DNA from: DATLLN01 sp963809205
GTDB taxonomy: Bacteria; Actinomycetota; Thermoleophilia; Gaiellales; JAICJC01
Direction: 5' to 3'
Length of the DNA: 64,000 bases
Assembly (NCBI GenBank): GCA_963809205.1
Contig: CAWEIS010000014.1
Coordinates: forward strand, 1 to 64,000
A program made the translations under genes and the position numbers. Below the pieces are notes generated by a model, which ran no database searches, had not been told where the DNA came from, and was given only the letters and a program-made list of their open reading frames with translations. Within the stretch, counting starts at the first letter, position 1. Each line of letters begins with the position of its first letter. Positions 48,835-57,812 of this stretch are shown piece after piece.

Positions 48835-49622
48835 CAGCGGTTGCGCTCGAGCGAGGCGCGCTCCAGGCTGCCCTGGAGCTTCGCCTTGAGGCGGAGGATC
48901 GCCTTGGTGTGCAGCTGGGAAACCCGGGACTCCGTGACGCCCAGCACCTCGCCGATCTCGCGGAGCGTCAACTCCTCGTAGTAGTACAGCGTGATCACCG
49001 TGCGCTCGCGCTCCGGCAGCTTCGAGATCGCCGTCGCCAGCGACTCGCGCACCTCGGTGCGCGTCATCTCCAGCGACGGGTCGTCCGCGTTCGGATCCTG
49101 TAGCGTGTCGATCAGCGAGACGGTGTCGCCGCCGGAGGACCCGATCGTCCAGAGCTCGTCGAGCGCGGCGACCGACGACCTGGCGATCTGCGTCAGGTTG
49201 TCCTGGAACTCCTCCTCGGTGATCCCGATCGCGCCGGCGATCTCCTCGTCGGTCGGCGGCCGGTGGTTCTTGTTCTCCAGCTCGGCGATCGTCCGCTCGA
49301 TCTCGCGCGCGCGGCTGCGCACCGAGCGGGGCACCCAGTCCATCGAGCGCAGCTCGTCGATGATGGCGCCCTTGATGCGGCTGATCGCATACGTCTCGAA
49401 CTTGATGTCGCGGCCCGGGTCGTAGCGCTCGATCGCATTCATCAAGCCGAGCAGCCCGTATGACACCAGGTCGCCCTCCTCGACGTGCGCCGGCAGCCCA
49501 GTGCCCAGCCGGCCGGCCACGTACTTGACCAGCGGCGCGTACGTCAGGATCAGTCGCTCGCGCAGATGCGGGTCCGCATTCTGCTTGTACTGAATCCAGA
49601 TCTGAAGGGCGTCGTCGCTCAT
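48834..49622 (-). CDS. WhiG/FliA-type RNA polymerase sigma factor
   Basis: This 262-aa sigma70 factor lacks region 1. Region 2 is LILTYAPLVKYVAGRLG...GDLVSYGLLGLMNAIERYDP. Region 3 contains PPTDEEIAGAIGI. Region 4 is LPERERTVITLYYYEELTLREIG with helix-turn-helix TESRVSQLHTKAI. It probably directs motility or cell-differentiation genes. It is tightly coupled to the recombinase gene (ATGA overlap). No anti-sigma factor is adjacent. Confidence 0.93.
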   Translation of the reverse strand: MSDDALQIWIQYKQNADPHLRERLILTYAPLVKYVAGRLGTGLPAHVEEGDLVSYGLLGLMNAIERYDPGRDIKFETYAISRIKGAIIDELRSMDWVPRSVRSRAREIERTIAELENKNHRPPTDEEIAGAIGITEEEFQDNLTQIARSSVAALDELWTIGSSGGDTVSLIDTLQDPNADDPSLEMTRTEVRESLATAISKLPERERTVITLYYYEELTLREIGEVLGVTESRVSQLHTKAILRLKAKLQGSLERASLERNR

Positions 49623-50530
49623 CCGCGGGGGTGTGCCTGTGCGTGGGCGGCTCTCAGATGCCGCACGCTTACATGGGTGTATACCTGGGTCGTGCCGACC
49701 GATGCGTGGCCGAGCAACTCCTGGATGCTCCTCAGATCGGCACCTCCTTCCAGGAGATGAGTGGCGAATGTGTGCCGGAGGGCGTGCGGCGATCGCTCCG
49801 GGAGCCCCTCGCGGCGCAGCGCCGACGCCAGGATGCGGCGCACGTCCGAGCCGTGGAGCGGCCGGCCGCGCACGCTGACGAACAACCGGTCGCAGTCCCC
49901 GTCCCCGGCCAGCGCCGTCCGGCCGCGCTCCAGATAGCGCGACAGTGCGGCCGCGGCCGGCCGGCCGACGGGCACGATGCGCTGCTTGTCGCCCTTGCCG
50001 GTCACGCGCAGCGTCCACTCGTGGCGGTCGAGGTCGCGCAGGCGCAGCGCGCAGATCTCGGCCGCGCGCAGCCCGCACCCGTACATCGCCTCCAACATCG
50101 CCAGATCGCGAAGCGCGCGCGGCCCGTCCGCCCGGCGGCGCGGCTCGAGCAGCCGCCCCATCTCCTGTTCGTTGAACGTGGCCGGCAGCTTGCGCCCGCG
50201 CCTGGGGCCCGGGACGACGGCCGCGGGGTCAGTCGGGGCCTTGCCGCGGACAAAGAGCCAGGCGTGCAGCCGGCGCACGGCCGACAGCTTGCGGGCGGAC
50301 GTGGCGGGTGCGTAGCGCAGGGTGCCCAGGTAGGCGGCGTAGCGGCGGACGAGCGCGACGTCCGCGTCGGCCGGCGTCCGCCCGGCAGCGTCCAGCCACC
50401 GCTCGTACTGCGAGAGGTCGGCGGCGTACGCCTTCAGCGTCGCGGACGCTGCTCCCGCCCCCCGGAGGTGGTCGAGATAGGCGGCGACGCCGGCGCTGGG
50501 AGGAGCGATGTCAGGTGCCGGCTGCTGCAC
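49619..50530 (-). CDS. xerC: Tyrosine recombinase XerC/XerD type
   Basis: This 303-aa site-specific recombinase is predicted to resolve chromosome dimers. The catalytic residues are visible in GCGLRAAEICALRLRDL (Arg), TGKGDKQRIVP (Lys), HALRHTFATHLLEGG (His-x-x-Arg), LLGHASV (His) and TTQVYTHVS (Tyr nucleophile). The N-terminal SAM-like core-binding domain is at about 15-95. It is translationally coupled to the sigma factor gene by ATGA. Confidence 0.93.
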   Translation of the reverse strand: MQQPAPDIAPPSAGVAAYLDHLRGAGAASATLKAYAADLSQYERWLDAAGRTPADADVALVRRYAAYLGTLRYAPATSARKLSAVRRLHAWLFVRGKAPTDPAAVVPGPRRGRKLPATFNEQEMGRLLEPRRRADGPRALRDLAMLEAMYGCGLRAAEICALRLRDLDRHEWTLRVTGKGDKQRIVPVGRPAAAALSRYLERGRTALAGDGDCDRLFVSVRGRPLHGSDVRRILASALRREGLPERSPHALRHTFATHLLEGGADLRSIQELLGHASVGTTQVYTHVSVRHLRAAHAQAHPRG

Positions 50531-50588
50531 GGGTCTCTGGTTTGGCAGGTTCGCGCCCGGCCCGGCGAGTCCTCTACCGGACGGATTC

Positions 50589-50741
50589 TCAGCGCCCCAG
50601 GTCGCGCCGCGCCAGGTCGCCCATCCACAGTCCGATCACCGCCGCGGCCACCGCAATCACCCACTCGCTCGCCAAGGCCGACCAGACGGCCACGGCCAGC
50701 AACCCGAACGCCAGGCAGCAAAACAGGATTCCCCTCGCCAT
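50589..50741 (-). CDS. Small membrane protein
   Basis: This 50-aa protein consists of two transmembrane helices, ILFCCLAFGLLAVAVWSALA and VIAVAAAVIGLWMGDLA, with a basic tail. ATG 50741 is preferred because longer versions begin with non-hydrophobic Arg-rich sequence. It is divergent from the zinc-ribbon gene at 50775. Function unknown. Confidence 0.6.
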   Translation of the reverse strand: MARGILFCCLAFGLLAVAVWSALASEWVIAVAAAVIGLWMGDLARRDLGR

Positions 50742-50774
50742 CACCACGGAGTATGCTCGTGCCCGGGACACGAG

Positions 50775-51101
50775 ATGACGAGCTGTCCACACTGCGAGTC
50801 ACGCGTCGAGGCGCGGCACCGGTTCTGTCCATGGTGCGGCCGCGCACTGCGGACGAAGCTGGTCGAGTTCTTCCCGGCGAATGCGGCGATCGAAGGCGAC
50901 CGCGGTCGGGCGTTGCGCGTGTCGCGCTACCTGTCCGGCGCCGAGGGCCGGCACACCCGCTTCAGCATCTGGCAGCCCGACGGGTCGGCCGCGGCGGCGG
51001 TGTCGCTCGACGACGCCGAGGCGGCCAGGCTGGCCTCGTTCCTCCAGGGCACCGCGCCGCCCGAGCGGCAGAGCCTGTTCGAGCGCCTCGCGCGCCGCTA
51101 G
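50775..51101 (+). CDS. Zinc-ribbon protein
   Basis: This 108-aa cytoplasmic protein has an N-terminal zinc ribbon, TSCPHCESRVEARHRFCPWCG, with paired CxxC sites. A beta-type domain follows (RVSRYLSGAEGRHTRFSIWQ) and a helical end (LDDAEAARLASFLQG). Function unknown. The start is ATG 50775. About 240 nt without a gene follow, ending in the hairpin at 51284. Confidence 0.7.
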   Translation: MTSCPHCESRVEARHRFCPWCGRALRTKLVEFFPANAAIEGDRGRALRVSRYLSGAEGRHTRFSIWQPDGSAAAAVSLDDAEAARLASFLQGTAPPERQSLFERLARR

Positions 51102-51283
51102 AGCGTGTTGACGACTTTGCAAATTCATTGCAATTTGATCATTGCGTCCTTCGATTCGTGCGGCTTACTGAGCGTACGGAGCACAGAAGGGGCGACTCGG
51201 ATACGAGTCCATCCTGAGGGACATTGATCGAGGGTCCCGGGCACAGAAACTCGTCCAACTCGATCGACATAGGGGTCACGCAC

Positions 51284-51317
51284 GAGCGGCCCGTCCTCCA
51301 AGAAGGACGGGCCGCTC
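51284..51317. terminator. Terminator-like hairpin after the TadG-like gene
   Basis: This is a perfect 14-bp stem, GAGCGGCCCGTCCT at 51284-51297 and its complement at 51304-51317, with a 6-nt loop. It lies 29 nt beyond the TadG-like stop on the minus strand. It lacks a U-run. Confidence 0.65.
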
Positions 51318-51345
51318 GCGTGTTCGGGGGTCTTCGGCGGGGGTA

Positions 51346-52551
51346 CTAGTTGAAGAGCCGGGACTTGCCCTCGTTGATGTCGAAGGCGATCGCCTGGAAG
51401 ATCGCCGACAGGTCGGTCGGCGACGGATGGTTGTAGAAGTTGCCGGGGCTCGCCATCTGCTGGAGCGCGCTGTAGGCGGTGATCGCCGGAGACTCCGCCA
51501 GGTTGGTCGACACCCCGTTCTTGCACACGTTGGTGCCCGGCGCGGTCGCATCGAGGTCGTAGCCGATCGTGTATACCACGGTCTTCTTGGCCTTGATGGT
51601 GGAGGCCGAACGGACGCCCTGGTTGCACGGCTGTGTGCGATACGGGGAGTTGTTCGGGTAGTAGGTCGGGCCGGTGTTGGCCGCGCCGTCGGACAGCATC
51701 ACGATGATGTCCGGAGCTTCGGGCCGGCCTGACCGGTCGAGCTCGGTCTGAGCCGCCTCGATCGCGTTGGCGTAGGCCGTGCTGCCGGCTCCGCGGATGC
51801 AGCTCACCGTCGACACCAGCTGGGAGCTCGGATTGAGCGCACCGCCCGGGCTCCGGTAGTCGTTGACCAGCGGGACGACGACGTACGGGTTGCCTGGTGC
51901 GTTGTAGTTGCCGGATGCCGGTGCGGAGCACCGTGCGCCGATGCTGGTCGCCGGCGGCAGCACCGCCAGGCCGATCTTGGTGCCCGCGGGATCCATCAGC
52001 TGGAGGAAGGTGCGGATGCCGTCCTTCGCGTTGTTCAGGTCGGTGCAGGACGCGTCCTGCGCGCCGTTGGAGAACTGGCACATCGATCCGGTGCGGTCGA
52101 GCACGACCATCACGTCCAGCGGCTGGGCACCGCAGGGCGAGCATGCGGATGCCGACGCCTGCACGTGGATCTTGTCGAAGCCGAGCAGCCGCAGGAACGT
52201 CGTCTTGACGTCCGCCGACTGCGTCACGGACACGGTGTTCGCCGGACGGCAGCCCGGGAACACCGAGGTGCAGGTGGTCTGCACGTTGGTGCTCACGGCG
52301 CCCACGTTCGGGACTGGGTTCTTGCCGCCACCGCCGTACGCGTACGCGGTGGAGCTCGCCGATGCCGTGTTGGGCAGGTTGGCCGCACCGGCCAGGGCGG
52401 CGGCGTCGGTCGACGCGCGCAGCGCCACGCGGGCGCGGTACGCCTGGGCGACATCGATGACGAGGCCCAGCATCACCAACAGAGTAAGCATGAACACGAT
52501 GATGAAGGGCAGAACCTGCCCGCGTTCACGCATGACAGAACCACGCCGCAT
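51346..52551 (-). CDS. tadG: TadG-like pilus-associated protein with VWA domain
   Basis: This 401-aa protein has an N-terminal TadG-type region, RGQVLPFIIVFMLTLLVMLGL (one membrane helix), then the TadE/G motif VALRASTDAAALAGAA. The secreted part carries a VWA domain with MIDAS VVLDRTGSM near residues 145-153, SCIRGAGSTAYANAI and IIVMLSDGAANTG, plus six or more cysteines. The start at 52551 has GGAGG at 7-nt spacing. It is likely the TadG function for the pilus at 18-25 kb, though 26 kb away. Confidence 0.85.
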   Translation of the reverse strand: MRRGSVMRERGQVLPFIIVFMLTLLVMLGLVIDVAQAYRARVALRASTDAAALAGAANLPNTASASSTAYAYGGGGKNPVPNVGAVSTNVQTTCTSVFPGCRPANTVSVTQSADVKTTFLRLLGFDKIHVQASASACSPCGAQPLDVMVVLDRTGSMCQFSNGAQDASCTDLNNAKDGIRTFLQLMDPAGTKIGLAVLPPATSIGARCSAPASGNYNAPGNPYVVVPLVNDYRSPGGALNPSSQLVSTVSCIRGAGSTAYANAIEAAQTELDRSGRPEAPDIIVMLSDGAANTGPTYYPNNSPYRTQPCNQGVRSASTIKAKKTVVYTIGYDLDATAPGTNVCKNGVSTNLAESPAITAYSALQQMASPGNFYNHPSPTDLSAIFQAIAFDINEGKSRLFN

Positions 52552-52742
52552 ACCAGCGCCTCCAAGCCAGCCCCTGCCTCCGGGGCGATCTCCACGAAAT
52601 GTCTCGCGGTGATGGAGCGTCCGATCCCGGATGGGTGGAGCCTCAGCCGCACCACCAAACTACGATCACATTGGGTGGTATGCAACCCCCTCCGATCAGG
52701 TAGCGCGAAATCCACCCAAAAGGGGGAGGGACCGCGGGGCGG

Positions 52743-52910
52743 CTACGCCTTGATGTAGCCGGTCTTGCGGTCGCGATCGTGCAGCCGGCGGCGGCGCTTC
52801 TCCCAGTGGTAGTCACCGAAACGGCACAGCGCAGCGTCCTTCAGCCACAGCTTTGCGGCAAACGCGGCGCGCGCGACCTCGTCGCGCAGAGGTGTCGTCT
52901 CTACGTGCAT
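52743..52910 (-). CDS. Short hypothetical basic protein
   Basis: This 55-aa reading frame begins HVETTPLRDEVARAAFAAKLWL and ends with a strongly basic stretch DYHWEKRRRRLHDRDRKTGYI. There are no recognisable motifs. The codon use is ordinary for the window. A ribosome site is weak, so this is a tentative gene. Confidence 0.4.
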   Translation of the reverse strand: MHVETTPLRDEVARAAFAAKLWLKDAALCRFGDYHWEKRRRRLHDRDRKTGYIKA

Positions 52911-53027
52911 GGGTTGGAGCCTGCCTCCCACTGATAATGGGGGGCATGCGGGTGGCCGTCAAGGGGCCAAAGGTCCTGTATTCACCACTGGCGCCAAACC
53001 ACCCACGGCGGGCGCCGCGTACGCCGG

Positions 53028-53285
53028 TCAGCGTGCCGCGCCGGGCGTGAACCTGGTGACCTCGATGATCGAGTCGGCGGGGACGTTTGCTCGCCTGGCA
53101 GCGTCCATCAGCTTGTCCGGCGACGGCGCCTCGTACAGGCAGTACGACTTGCGCCGGTCGGCGCTCAGGAACGAGAACAGCCAGTGGACGCCCTCGTCGC
53201 CGTTGACCGTCTGGATCAGCCGGACGTCGTCGTCCGTAAGCTCGAGCTGATCCGCGAAGTTGCGCTCGATCACGTACAGGGGCAT
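53028..53285 (-). CDS. DUF4242 family protein
   Basis: This 85-aa cytoplasmic protein closely follows the DUF4242 pattern: PLYVIERNFADQLELT, then HWLFSFLSADRRKSYCLYEAPSPD and a C-terminal helix and strand (PADSIIEVTRF). The family has a ferredoxin-like fold, and one member is described as a nickel-binding protein. Here only the fold is inferred. It lies just downstream of the LuxR-family regulator (12 nt) on the same strand, possibly co-transcribed with it. Confidence 0.8.
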   Translation of the reverse strand: MPLYVIERNFADQLELTDDDVRLIQTVNGDEGVHWLFSFLSADRRKSYCLYEAPSPDKLMDAARRANVPADSIIEVTRFTPGAAR

Positions 53286-53297
53286 GGCGCGATCGTA

Positions 53298-56267
53298 TCA
53301 GCCGATATGGGTCAGGCCACGTCGGTGGGCATACGACGTTGCCTCGGTGCGGTTCGCGCTTCCCGTCTTGCGGAGGATGCTGCGAATGTGGTTCGCGGCC
53401 GTGTGCTCGCTGATGTGCAGCGCGCCGCCAATCTCACGGTTGCTCATCCCCTGCGCGACCAGCCGCAGCACCTCGACCTCCCGCGGCGACAGGTCGTCCG
53501 GCAGGGCGACCGCCGATCGCTGGGCTCCCGACCGTTCCACCCGGGCCGCCAGAGCGTGGAGCCCGTGGGCCCGCGCCAACCGTCCCGCCTCGACCGCCAG
53601 CTCGCCCGCCCGCTCCCGATCGCCCGGCTCGCCCCGCAGGTAGAGCACCCGCGCGTACTGATGCAGTGTGTGCGCGACCCACGTGGTGGCGCCCATCGAG
53701 CGGTTCTGGGCAAGCGCGGCCTCGAGATGCGCCACCGCGGTGTCCCACTCGCCAACTGCCGCCGCGAGCACACCCAGGTACCGGTCGACGGCGCCCATGA
53801 AGGCGACGAGGTGCCCGACCATCGCATTCGTCCCGCGCAGGGGCGCGAGCTGCTCGTAGACGTCGATCGCGAGGTCGTCGCCGGGGAGCACCGCATACGC
53901 GTCGGCCAGGTAGGTGAGCGACGCAACCCACAACGACTCGCGCAGCCGGCCGAGCCCTTCGCGGCGCAGCGGCTCGAGGCGCGCTTGTGCCTCCTCGTGC
54001 ATGCCGAGCTCGGTCAGCAGCGCCGCCATCCCCGGCAGCCACGGGCCCGAGCGAGGCTCGCCGGCGAGCAGGCGGACGACCGGCGCCAGCTCCGCCAGCC
54101 GCGCCTGCTCCCGCCGCAGGCCGAACATCTGCACACCGTATGCGCCCGAGGCATCACGGCCGCGCAAGAGCTCACCCCACTCCCGCGACCGCTCGGCCAT
54201 CCGCTCGGCCTCCTCCAGGCGCCCGTCGCTGAGCGCCAGCGCCGACCCGAACTGCTCGCAGATGTGGAGGTTGAACGGCTGCCTGGCCTGCGCGGAGGCC
54301 TCCAGCGCCACCGCCAGCTCGCGGCGCGCCGCCTCGAGCTCGCCGAGCGCGGCCAGCGTGACCACCCGCCACCCCATGGCGTCCGCCCGCACGTCGATGT
54401 CACCCAGTTCCTCACCCAGATCGCGCGCCTCGCCCAGCGCATCCAGCACCTCGACCAGCGACAGCGATCCGCGCGCCCAGTACGAGCGGGTCTGCACCAG
54501 CGCCAGCCCCTCCCGCGCGCCGGTCTCGCGCGCCAGCTCGGCCGCCTCCGCACGCACGACGGATGCCTGCTCGTCCTCGCCCACGTAGGCGAGGGCGCGG
54601 CACAGGCTGGCGAGCACCGCGACCCGGATCTCGGACTGCTCATCCGTCAGGTCGTCGGCCGCCTCCTCGAGCAGCTCACGGGCGGTCTCGCCGGCCAGGG
54701 CCGGGCGCCAGGACGCCTCCTCGAATCCGATTGCCGCCAGCGCGAAGAGCTCGGTGTCGCCGAGCTCACGGGCGGTCTCGGCTGCCTGCGCGTACGCGGA
54801 CAGGGCCTCCGGCCAGCGCCCCTCATGCCGCAGCGCGCTGCCCAGCCGGAGCAGCACCCCCGTGCGCTCCGCCCGATCCCGGATGCCGAGGTCGAGCGCC
54901 GAGCGCAGGCGCGACGCGGCCTCCTCGAACGCCAGTGACGACGACGCGGCGGCGGCGGCGCGGATGCTGTACGCGATCGCCGGCTCGCGGGCGAGCGGCC
55001 CGGCGGCGGTGAAGTGGTACGCCAGGTCGGCGAGCGCTCGGCCCTGAGGGCTGGGCATCGACTGCTCGAGCGCCTCGGCGACCCGCAGGTGGAGTGCCGC
55101 GCGGCGGGCCGCCGGGAGCCGGTCGTAGAGCGCCCGGCGGACGAGCTCGTGCGTGAACCGGTAGGCATGCAGCCGCCCCGGCACCTCCTGGATCATGCCG
55201 CTGAGAACGCCCTCGCCGGCGGCCACCAGCGCCGCCGCGCCGTCCACAGAGATCGTGTCCAGGTCGAACTCGGGGCCGGCGACGGCGGCCACCTCGAGCA
55301 GCTCCGTCGTGGCGGGGTCGAGCCTGCGCAGCCGCTGGCTGACCACCTCTCGCACGCTCTCCGGGCTGGACAGCTGATCGATCGACCGCACCGTCTGGAG
55401 CCGCCCGCCAGCCGTCTCGACTGCACCGGACTCGACCAGCATCCGCCACAGCTCGGAGACCAGGAACGGGTTGCCCTGGGTGAGATCGCCGACCGCGGCG
55501 GCCACTGCGACCAACTCGTCGTCGCGCTCGCAGCCCGAGGCCCGCAGCACGAACTCGGTCGTGTCCCGCGGATCCAGCCCGGAGATCCGCAGGCGGGTCA
55601 CGGCGTCCGAGCGCCGTAGGTCGGCCAGCAGATCGCCCAGCGGGGTGCTGTCCGCGGCGTCCGACTCGCGGTAGGTGGCGACCAGCAGCAGGCGTGCGTC
55701 GCCGGCCGTGCGGACGAGGTGGCGGATCAGCGAGAGCGTGGGCTCGTCGGCCCAGTGGAGGTCCTCCAGCACGAGCAGCACGCGGTGGCGGCGACTGGTG
55801 TTGGTCAGCAGGTCGGCGACGGCGACGTGCAGCCGGTGGCGCGCCGTGTCCGCGTCCGTGGGCACCGGCTGGGGCAGCCCGTCGACCACCGATCCCAGGT
55901 CGGGGACGAGACGGGCGAGCTCGCCGCCCACCCGGCCGATGTCCGCTTTCAGCTCGTCCGGCGGCGTCGCCCGGACGAGCTGCTCCAGCGCCTCGACCAC
56001 CGGCTGGTAGGGCGACCCGACGACGCTGTCGCAGTCGCCGTAGAGCACCAGGGCGCCGTCGGCCCATGCCTCGTGGGCCAGCTCGCGGACGAGCCGGCTC
56101 TTGCCGCCGCCCGGCTCTCCGCCCAGCAGGGCGACGCGGCGCCCCTCGCCGTCGGCCCGCGGCAGCAGCGAGCGAAGGGCGGCGAGCTCGCTCGACCGCC
56201 CGACGAACGGGAACGGGGGCTCCAGCCGGAGCTGGCCGGGGAGAGCGCCGACGGTCATCCGAGCCAT
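53298..56267 (-). CDS. LuxR-family AAA ATPase regulator (LAL type)
   Basis: This is a 989-aa transcription regulator. The N-terminal AAA-like domain has Walker A LLGGEPGGGKSRLVRELA near 47-64 and Walker B VLLVLEDLHWADEPTL. A long helical tetratricopeptide-like middle follows. The C-terminal LuxR HTH is LSPREVEVLRLVAQGMSNREIGG, then HISEHTAANHIRSILRK. It probably responds to an unknown ligand. The divergent flavin oxidase gene and a perfect palindrome (56283-56298) between them suggest autoregulation and control of the oxidase. Confidence 0.9.
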   Translation of the reverse strand: MARMTVGALPGQLRLEPPFPFVGRSSELAALRSLLPRADGEGRRVALLGGEPGGGKSRLVRELAHEAWADGALVLYGDCDSVVGSPYQPVVEALEQLVRATPPDELKADIGRVGGELARLVPDLGSVVDGLPQPVPTDADTARHRLHVAVADLLTNTSRRHRVLLVLEDLHWADEPTLSLIRHLVRTAGDARLLLVATYRESDAADSTPLGDLLADLRRSDAVTRLRISGLDPRDTTEFVLRASGCERDDELVAVAAAVGDLTQGNPFLVSELWRMLVESGAVETAGGRLQTVRSIDQLSSPESVREVVSQRLRRLDPATTELLEVAAVAGPEFDLDTISVDGAAALVAAGEGVLSGMIQEVPGRLHAYRFTHELVRRALYDRLPAARRAALHLRVAEALEQSMPSPQGRALADLAYHFTAAGPLAREPAIAYSIRAAAAASSSLAFEEAASRLRSALDLGIRDRAERTGVLLRLGSALRHEGRWPEALSAYAQAAETARELGDTELFALAAIGFEEASWRPALAGETARELLEEAADDLTDEQSEIRVAVLASLCRALAYVGEDEQASVVRAEAAELARETGAREGLALVQTRSYWARGSLSLVEVLDALGEARDLGEELGDIDVRADAMGWRVVTLAALGELEAARRELAVALEASAQARQPFNLHICEQFGSALALSDGRLEEAERMAERSREWGELLRGRDASGAYGVQMFGLRREQARLAELAPVVRLLAGEPRSGPWLPGMAALLTELGMHEEAQARLEPLRREGLGRLRESLWVASLTYLADAYAVLPGDDLAIDVYEQLAPLRGTNAMVGHLVAFMGAVDRYLGVLAAAVGEWDTAVAHLEAALAQNRSMGATTWVAHTLHQYARVLYLRGEPGDRERAGELAVEAGRLARAHGLHALAARVERSGAQRSAVALPDDLSPREVEVLRLVAQGMSNREIGGALHISEHTAANHIRSILRKTGSANRTEATSYAHRRGLTHIG

Positions 56268-56282
56268 TGTGCCACGGGTGAC

Positions 56283-56298
56283 TAGTCAGATCTGACTA
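56283..56298. promoter_or_regulatory. Perfect 16-bp palindrome, operator candidate
   Basis: TAGTCAGATCTGACTA is its own reverse complement. It lies 16 nt from the regulator start and 123 nt from the oxidase start. A second inverted repeat, ATCGCCC/GGGCGAT, directly follows (56298-56317). The site is a good candidate for the dimeric LuxR-type DNA-binding domain. Confidence 0.6.
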
Positions 56299-56420
56299 TC
56301 GCCCTGCTCGGGGCGATGCAAGGCCGATCACAAGTAGGTCAGTCCTGGTCATGCGGCGCGGAAGATTCCCGCCTACCGTGGCGTCACCCCTGGGGAGGGG
56401 ACAACCCCATAGGAGGAGCT

Positions 56421-57809
56421 ATGAGCACGACTGCAAGCATGGCCGAGGCGGCACGCCGCGAACTGGGTTCGTCATTCAACGGCGAGCTGATCGGCCCCGA
56501 TGATGCGAGCTACAACGAGGGACGCGCGGTCTTCAACGCGATGATCGACCGCCGGCCCGCATTGATCGTCAAGCCGACTGACGCGGCGTCGGTGAGCGCT
56601 GCGGTCGGCTTCGGCCGGTCGCACGACCTGCCGATCGCCGTCCGCGGCGGCGGCCACAACGGCGGCGGCCTGGGTGTCGTCGATGACGGCATCGTCATCG
56701 ACCTGGCGTCGATGGACACGGTGGCGGTCGACCCAGCGTCGCGCACGGTGCGGGTCGGTGGCGGCGCGACCTGGGGCAAGGTCGACGCGGCGACGAACCA
56801 GCACGGCATGGCGACGCCGAGCGGCATCATCTCGACGACCGGCGTCGGCGGGCTGACGCTGGGCGGCGGCATCGGCCACCTCGCCCGCGGGTACGGGCTG
56901 AGCATCGACAGCCTGCTGGAGGCCGAGGTCGTCCTGGCGAACGGTGAGACGGTCACCGCGAGCGCGCAGGAGAACAGCGACCTGCACTGGGCGCTGCGCG
57001 GCGGAGGAGGCAACTTCGGCGTGGTCACGGCGTTCACGTTCCGCACCCACCCGGTGTCCAACGTGATGGCCGGTCCGACGTTCTGGCCGATGGAACGGTC
57101 GGGCGAGATCCTGCGGTGGTACCGGGAGTTCCAGCCGTCGCTGCCGCGGGAGATGACCGGGTTCTTCGCGTACCTGACCGTGCCGCCGGTTGCGCCGTTC
57201 CCGGAGGAGCTGCACATGAAGCAGGTGTGCGGTGTCGTCTGGTGCTACAACGGTGACGCAGCGTCATCGGAGGAGCTGTTCGCCCCAGTGGTGGCGACGG
57301 AGCCGCTGATGCACGGCGTCGGCGAGATGCCGTTCCCGATGATCCAGTCCGCATTCGACGGGCTCTACCCGAAGGGCGAGCAGTGGTACTGGCGGGCGGA
57401 CTTCGTCCGTGAGTTGTCCGACGACGCCATTGCGGCGCACGTCGCGCACGGCACAAAGCTGCCCACCTGGAAGTCGACGATGCATCTGTACCCGATCGAC
57501 GGTGCGGTGCACGACGTCGCCTCTTCGGACAGCGCCTTCTCGTACCGCGACGCGGGGTGGGCGGAGGTGATCGTCGGCGTGGATCCCGACCCGGCGAACG
57601 CCGCCATGCTCCGGCAGTGGACGGTCGACTACTACGACGCGACCCACCCCTACTCGGCCGGCGGGGCCTACGTCAACTTCATGATGGACGAGGGCCAGGA
57701 GCGCGTGCAGGCGACGTACGGGGCGAACTACGACCGGCTGACGAAGGTCAAGGCGGCGTACGACCCCGACAACGCCTTCCACATCAACCAGAACATCCGA
57801 CCCGCGTAG
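56421..57809 (+). CDS. FAD-dependent oxidase, berberine-bridge family
   Basis: This 462-aa flavoprotein oxidises a sugar or an aromatic substrate. The FAD domain has PIAVRGGGHNGGGLG with the His that carries FAD, then VDLASMDTVAV-like sequence and GGGIGHLARGYGLSID. The usual Cys of bicovalent members is replaced in the GxxHLARG segment, so only mono-covalent FAD is expected. The BBE tail is AYDPDNAFHINQNIRP. AGGAGGAG precedes ATG 56421. The gene is intact. Confidence 0.9.
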   Translation: MSTTASMAEAARRELGSSFNGELIGPDDASYNEGRAVFNAMIDRRPALIVKPTDAASVSAAVGFGRSHDLPIAVRGGGHNGGGLGVVDDGIVIDLASMDTVAVDPASRTVRVGGGATWGKVDAATNQHGMATPSGIISTTGVGGLTLGGGIGHLARGYGLSIDSLLEAEVVLANGETVTASAQENSDLHWALRGGGGNFGVVTAFTFRTHPVSNVMAGPTFWPMERSGEILRWYREFQPSLPREMTGFFAYLTVPPVAPFPEELHMKQVCGVVWCYNGDAASSEELFAPVVATEPLMHGVGEMPFPMIQSAFDGLYPKGEQWYWRADFVRELSDDAIAAHVAHGTKLPTWKSTMHLYPIDGAVHDVASSDSAFSYRDAGWAEVIVGVDPDPANAAMLRQWTVDYYDATHPYSAGGAYVNFMMDEGQERVQATYGANYDRLTKVKAAYDPDNAFHINQNIRPA

Positions 57810-57812
57810 ACG

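Noticed and set aside
52473..52715. An 80-codon minus-strand frame upstream of the TadG-like gene
   Set aside because: It overlaps the TadG-like start in another frame and shows no features; the TadG-like start has a strong ribosome site.
53184..54938. A 584-codon plus-strand frame opposite the LuxR-family regulator
   Set aside because: It is antisense to a 989-aa protein with clear Walker and HTH motifs, and its composition is low-complexity.
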